From positions 8,985,001-9,049,000 of the forward strand of contig CM069765.1 in NCBI GenBank assembly GCA_036169595.1: a stretch of 64,000 nucleotides of DNA, in the 5' to 3' direction. A program made the position numbers and the translations under genes. The notes under the pieces are model-generated. The model was not told the DNA's origin. It searched no databases and was given only the letters and a program-made list of their open reading frames with translations. Positions 60,175 through 64,000 of the stretch are shown one piece after another (within the stretch, counting starts at the first letter, position 1; the number at the start of each line of letters is the position of its first letter). The stretch comes from Dictyostelium firmibasis. Lineage: Eukaryota > Evosea > Eumycetozoa > Dictyosteliales > Dictyosteliaceae.

Positions 60175-60480
60175 TTTAATAATTTTCTAAAATAGATATC
60201 ACAAGATGTTAATGAAGTAACCATACCAAGTTCAATTATATAAACAATTATATTATTTTTTGTAAAAGGATGTAAAATTTTAATATCATATAGTTGTTTC
60301 CCTAACTCACCAATATAAACTTTTTCAGAAAAGTATGAACTTCTGATATCTGAAAATAGTTTTGAATCAATTGAAATTCGTTGAAAATTATATTCGAATA
60401 GTCTGTATTAATTTTAACACTTTCATTATCTATAAAGTAATATTGAACCTTCTTTTCAACTGGATCATATATCTTTATAA
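60175..60480 (-). pseudogene. Second coding remnant in the CACTA-like element
   Basis: Minus-strand pieces IYDPVEKKVQYYFIDNESVK and VYIGELGKQLYDIKILHPFT look coding but change frame between them. It may be an accessory protein of the element or the far 5' end of the transposase. Family not recognised. Confidence 0.45.
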
Positions 60481-60744
60481 AAAAAAAAAAAAATTAAAAA
60501 AAAAAAAAAAATTAAAAAAATCCCGAAAAATTATTTTTAAATAAAAATAAATAAATTAAATCATTTTTTATATGTAAGTATATTATTGTTATTATTATTT
60601 TTATTATAAAACACGTTTATATTGATTTCCAAAATAAATTTCAAAATAAAGAAAATAAATTATTTCGTGCTATTTCAAAAACACAATTTTTTTTTTTTTT
60701 GAAATATTGAAAATGTGCGAAATTTTATTTTCATTTATTTTTTA

Positions 60745-60759
60745 CAGGCTTTTCCAGTG
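60745..60759 (-). repeat. Right terminal inverted repeat of the CACTA-like element
   Basis: CAGGCTTTTCCAGTG, the exact partner of the left end. Confidence 0.9.
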
Positions 60760-62339
60760 ATAAATAACAGTTTTTTTTATGCTTTCAATTAGCTATTTTT
60801 TTAATTTTTTTTTTTTTTTGCAAGAATCTCAAAAAACAATATAAAACATATGTTTATATTTTTGACCAAATTTAACTTTTTATTAAAAAAACAAATGTAA
60901 ATTACATTCAACAAAATTTTTTATAATAAAAAGCTATATTAATTTATTTTTTTTTTTATTTTTTCAAAATAATAATTTTTTCTTTCTCACACAACACAAA
61001 TAAAAAAAAAAATTGTAAATTAAACATAATTTTAAAAAATATAATGGTGCACTTAGGGTTGGTGATATATATTTTTTATTATTATGAAATAATAATTTTT
61101 ATTTTTTATTTTTTTACTGTCAAATTAATTAATTATTTATTTCCGATAAATTAATTTTATATTTTAAATTTATTTTACTAAAATCTAATATTTTTTATTT
61201 CTAATCATATAAATTCAAGAAAAACGATGGATGGATAGTCCACAATCCTATACCCTTTCTTTTTTAAAAAAATCCGTATAAGGTTTTACTCTAATGTAAA
61301 TATAATTTATATATAAATATACTTCTAAAATCGCTGGCAATCGATGGTAAGATTTAACAATTTCAAAAATTGAATTATGATATAGAATATAAAAAAAATG
61401 GATATAATAGTTGAAATTGAAAATTTAATAATAGAATTGGTAGAAAAGGGTCCCAAAGGAATTTGATGATCTAATTTTTATATCAATCAATGAAGTTTGT
61501 AAAACAATAATCAAAATTCAGAAAATAAAAAGGGTGAGATAACAAATTTAGAAATTGTCTGATGGTGAGAGCAGTTTGTACACAAAAAGAAATCATTTAA
61601 AAAAAAGTTGGAACCAATCATTAGATTCCGAGTAAAATGTATTGAAAAAGGTAGATTAATTCTATTAAGACTATTATGTTTGGTAATGCATAATATTCTA
61701 CGAGAAGCAACCCCAAGAAATAAAGAAAATCATCAGACCATATATTAAGAAACTATTTAAAATTTCATGGAGATTAGCATTTGATGAAATTTTAACGACA
61801 AACCAATGGCTATTTGGAAATAGATTATGTTAAACTGCTACAATGGGAGGCCGACTATGTTTTCAATAACAATACAGATGAATCCAAAATCTCTAGAGCC
61901 AAACTATAATGGAATCGTATCGATTTTCAAAAAAAAATTATCACCATCACATTTTGGTAATTCTCCATTACACTTGCTATTGTGAGATTGAAAAAGATCC
62001 AACTATTAATAATTTAGAATATATTTTCAATAAATTAATAACATACTGATGTTGAAATCATCGTCTATAGAAACAAAATTACTATTTTAAAACCAAATAA
62101 ATCTAAATTAATTTCTTTTCCTAATTCATTATCTTTATTATTTTATTATTAATATTGGAGATAATTGGGTATTGAACACATAATTTTTTTTATTTATTTT
62201 TATTTTTGTATTTTGAAAGAAAGGTATTCAAAATAAACAAAGGTATACCTTTATAATTATTAATTTGCTTTCAGTAAAGAATTGAAAATAAAAAATAAAA
62301 ATCCATACACAATTTTGATTTAAAAATTGAGCATTCCTC
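60760..62339. other. AT-rich spacer with decayed coding-like stretch
   Basis: Up to ~61220 A/T runs only. From ~61380 to 62060 the plus strand reads in short coding-like pieces (MDIIVEIENLIIELVEKG; ISWRLAFDEILTTNQWLFGN; EKDPTINNLEYIFNKLIT) with several frame breaks, probably the remnant of a Dictyostelium repeat-family gene. Not assignable. Confidence 0.4.
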
Positions 62340-62990
62340 AGCAGTACTTTATCAAAAGGATGGCACAAGATTTGAGAGGGGACGTCGGTCTATTCATAAG
62401 AAGAATTGGCCCAAGGTTTCACTATCATGAAAATTAATCATTTGGGATCAGGATGAGAGGCAACTTGTCTTGGGGTTAGACAATGGTTGTCAAGTAACGT
62501 CATTAGTATGTGAGATAGGGGATGGGTTGGGTGATGATGGAGTTTAGGCTAGCTGATCAACCATAATGAGTATATTTCAGGTCCTTGAAATTGGTTGATA
62601 AGGAACGCTATTTGTGTGACAGACAGCCACTAATTGGCGGTTGGAAGCCTTTTGTATGGGTGCGCTCATGGCCCATATCTACCAACCAGCTGGTCAGCGC
62701 TTTCTATGTCCGTGGTCTCTTCCCATCGTCTATCCAGTCCACACGTTGATTTGGTGGTATCAACATGTGAGGGTTTCCATGTGCTAATCCAAGGTGGTTA
62801 GACTCGACTGATACGAGCACCGTTGTCTGTCAAAAAGGTCGGAGGAGCAGGTTGGGTACAGCTGTTAGACAGTGCCCTGCCAGGTGACGCTAACCGTCAC
62901 ATGAACCATACGATGCATAGTCATCGATTTAGCAGCTTGCCGCTGACAGTCGCCTGATGTTTTCTTTCAGGTTGCAGTCATCATTGCAGC
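62340..62990. other. GC-rich island with strong hairpins, possible structured RNA or foreign segment
   Basis: About 650 bases near 50% G+C (55% in 62641-62700 by hand count) in surroundings near 20%. No frame stays open on either strand. Visible pairings: 62655-62660 with 62672-62677; 62740-62750 with 62759-62769 (10 of 11 pairs); 62884-62889 with 62895-62900; and long-range 62618-62625 with 62824-62831. Candidate non-coding RNA gene, a GC-rich mobile-element 5' region (a LINE fragment follows), or acquired DNA. No tRNA-like A/B boxes recognised. Confidence 0.5.
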
Positions 62991-63520
62991 TATACAATCA
63001 AACCTCAAACCAATAAGAGTCCTATAAAAATCATGGTAATATACGCACCAGCTTCAAATTCACATGATAGACAAAACCTTTGCACAACAATTTCAAACCA
63101 TTATCAACACCTTCAACATTAACCAATCTATAATAACAGGAGACTTCAAATGCGAACACCTCAGCTTCGAGTCCTTTAACCATCTCATTCAACATCTATC
63201 ACAAACATTCAACCTCATCGATACCCGAGCTACGGACAACATAACAACCTTAAACAGTGTCGCCAACAACGCCACCAAAAAATGGATAGATTCTACATAA
63301 ACTACCTCCAAATCAAAACGCTAATTCATTGTATACAAAAAAAATTATCAAACCACAACCCCATCTCGATCCCAATCACTATACCGTTCGTAATACCAAA
63401 ATCAAATATCAATATTAAACCCATCAAAAAAATAGTAATCAAAACAGACTCGAAAGTGTCCTCTACTATCAAAAGTTCTCAACTGCCAATGTTAAACTAT
63501 AACCTGCTGCCTTAGTAAAA
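62970..63520 (+). pseudogene. LINE endonuclease (APE-type) fragment, TRE-like
   Basis: Plus-strand pieces in order: IKIMVIYAPASNSHDRQ, then FAQQFQTIINTFNINQSIIT, GDFKCEHLS, FNLIDTRATDN, KWIDSTYINYLQIKT and KKLSNHNPISIPI. These are the middle and C-terminal blocks of the APE-type endonuclease at the start of non-LTR ORF2 (YAP, GDFN, the D box, and the final SDHxP here read as SNHNP). The frame shifts at least twice. C-rich, T-poor sense strand as in TRE elements. The rest of ORF2 is absent. Confidence 0.75.
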
Positions 63521-63599
63521 TATTAATCAATTAATTTTTTTTTGTCAGTTGGTGTTTCTTTTTTTTTGTTTTTATTATTTTATTTTTTTATTAAAAAAA

Positions 63600-64000
63600 A
63601 TTTAACCCTTTAAATCTACCATTATCAATCGATATAAATGATTATGATGATTATAATAATGGTCTATATCAATATCCCAATTATTCATATGATAATGATG
63701 ATGATGCACCACTCGGTAATACATTTTTGGATCGCCAAATATTGAATTCACAAAACTATTTTATTTAAATAATACTACCAATATTACTATCTTTTCATCC
63801 AATACTCCTGCTTCTTCATCAAGATCATCCAATACCACCACTACCTCTTCATCATAATATAGTACACCTGCTTCTTTATCACGGTGGAAATGAATATCAA
63901 CAATCACTTGCATCACATATATCAACAAAGCCACATAGTGAATTAAAATTAATAAATAAAGATACATTTTCGAAAACAAATACATTCTTTGTAATGGGTT
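63600..64000 (+). pseudogene. Coding-like segment running off the right edge
   Basis: Frame beginning LNPLNLPLSIDINDYDDYNN, with DNDDDAPLGNTFLDRQILNS, meets a stop near 63768 and resumes in the same frame, ending HSELKLINKDTFSKTNTFFV at the edge. Between these the second plus frame reads Ser/Thr-rich (SSNTPASSSRSSNTTTTSSS), so there may be compensating frame changes or an intron. No start codon is evident. It is either a broken host gene or an exon of a gene whose remainder is outside; not recognised. Confidence 0.35.

Larger units (their letters stand above)
57961..60759 (-). mobile_element. CACTA-like (En/Spm, TNP2-type) DNA transposon, decayed
   Basis: A 2.8-kb element bounded by a perfect 15-bp inverted repeat beginning CACTGGAAAAGCCTG. 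The CACTR..YAGTG ends are the hallmark of the CACTA superfamily. Inside are dense subterminal arrays of ATTTCACGAAAT / ATTTCGTGAAAT and minus-strand coding pieces with TNP2-like motifs. The flanks share only AT, so the 3-bp duplication usual for CACTA is not evident. The transposase frame is broken at least once, so this copy is probably dead, though the ends could still be recognised in trans. Confidence 0.75.

Noticed and set aside
62200-62250. Another Skipper-type LTR end (AAACAAAGGTAT)
   Set aside because: Only about 12 bases match the end repeat; too short to support.

Overview
The window looks like nuclear DNA of a Dictyostelium amoeba, almost certainly D. discoideum. Intergenic DNA is extremely A+T rich with long A and T runs. 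Proteins carry long poly-Asn and poly-Gln tracts written as repeated AAT or CAA. Introns are short, AT-rich and GT..AG. The mobile DNA is of Dictyostelium type: tRNA-associated TRE LINE pieces and a Skipper-like chromodomain LTR element. I did all reading by eye; no database search was possible.

Layout. 0-4.1 kb: the 5' part of an unrecognised gene, then a gene joining two starch-binding (CBM20-like) domains to a USP7-like deubiquitinase fold. 4.6-7.2 kb: stacked TRE LINE fragments downstream of a tRNA-Leu(UAA). 7.8-14.3 kb: two tandem metabotropic glutamate/GABA-B receptor-like genes (grl family). 15.7-19.3 kb: an Arf-like GTPase, a tRNA-Ser(GCU) and a beta-N-acetylhexosaminidase. 20-26 kb: a second, identical tRNA-Ser, a tRNA-headed short repeat, a decayed Skipper-like element and TRE debris. 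26.3-32.2 kb: a 1560-residue poly-Asn protein and an RsmE-type rRNA methyltransferase. 32.5-35.1 kb: tRNA-Thr(AGU) and tRNA-Leu(AAG) set in a cluster of short repeats and LINE pieces. 35.3-44.8 kb: two related surface proteins (one apparently GPI-anchored, one single-pass), a purple acid phosphatase and a beta-lactamase-fold serine hydrolase. 44.8-53.8 kb: a 2984-residue protein combining CLU, leucine-rich, E2 and CCCH zinc-finger regions. 54.4-64 kb: accessory DNA with an unidentified decayed coding element, a 2.8-kb CACTA-like DNA transposon with terminal inverted repeats, a strikingly GC-rich island that can fold, and a LINE endonuclease fragment.

The most interesting signals are four. (1) A family of short repeats with a tRNA-like head (A and B boxes), poly(A) end and, in one case, an 11-bp target duplication, gathered around the tRNA genes: a candidate SINE, including a dimeric form present in two nearly identical copies. 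(2) A GC-rich 0.65-kb island with several hairpins in a genome of about 22% GC. (3) Two unusual domain fusions, CBM20-USP and CLU-LRR-E2-CCCH. (4) A CACTA-like transposon. All five tRNA genes have an external B-box 25-33 bp beyond their 3' end, and most of the retroelement debris lies on that side.
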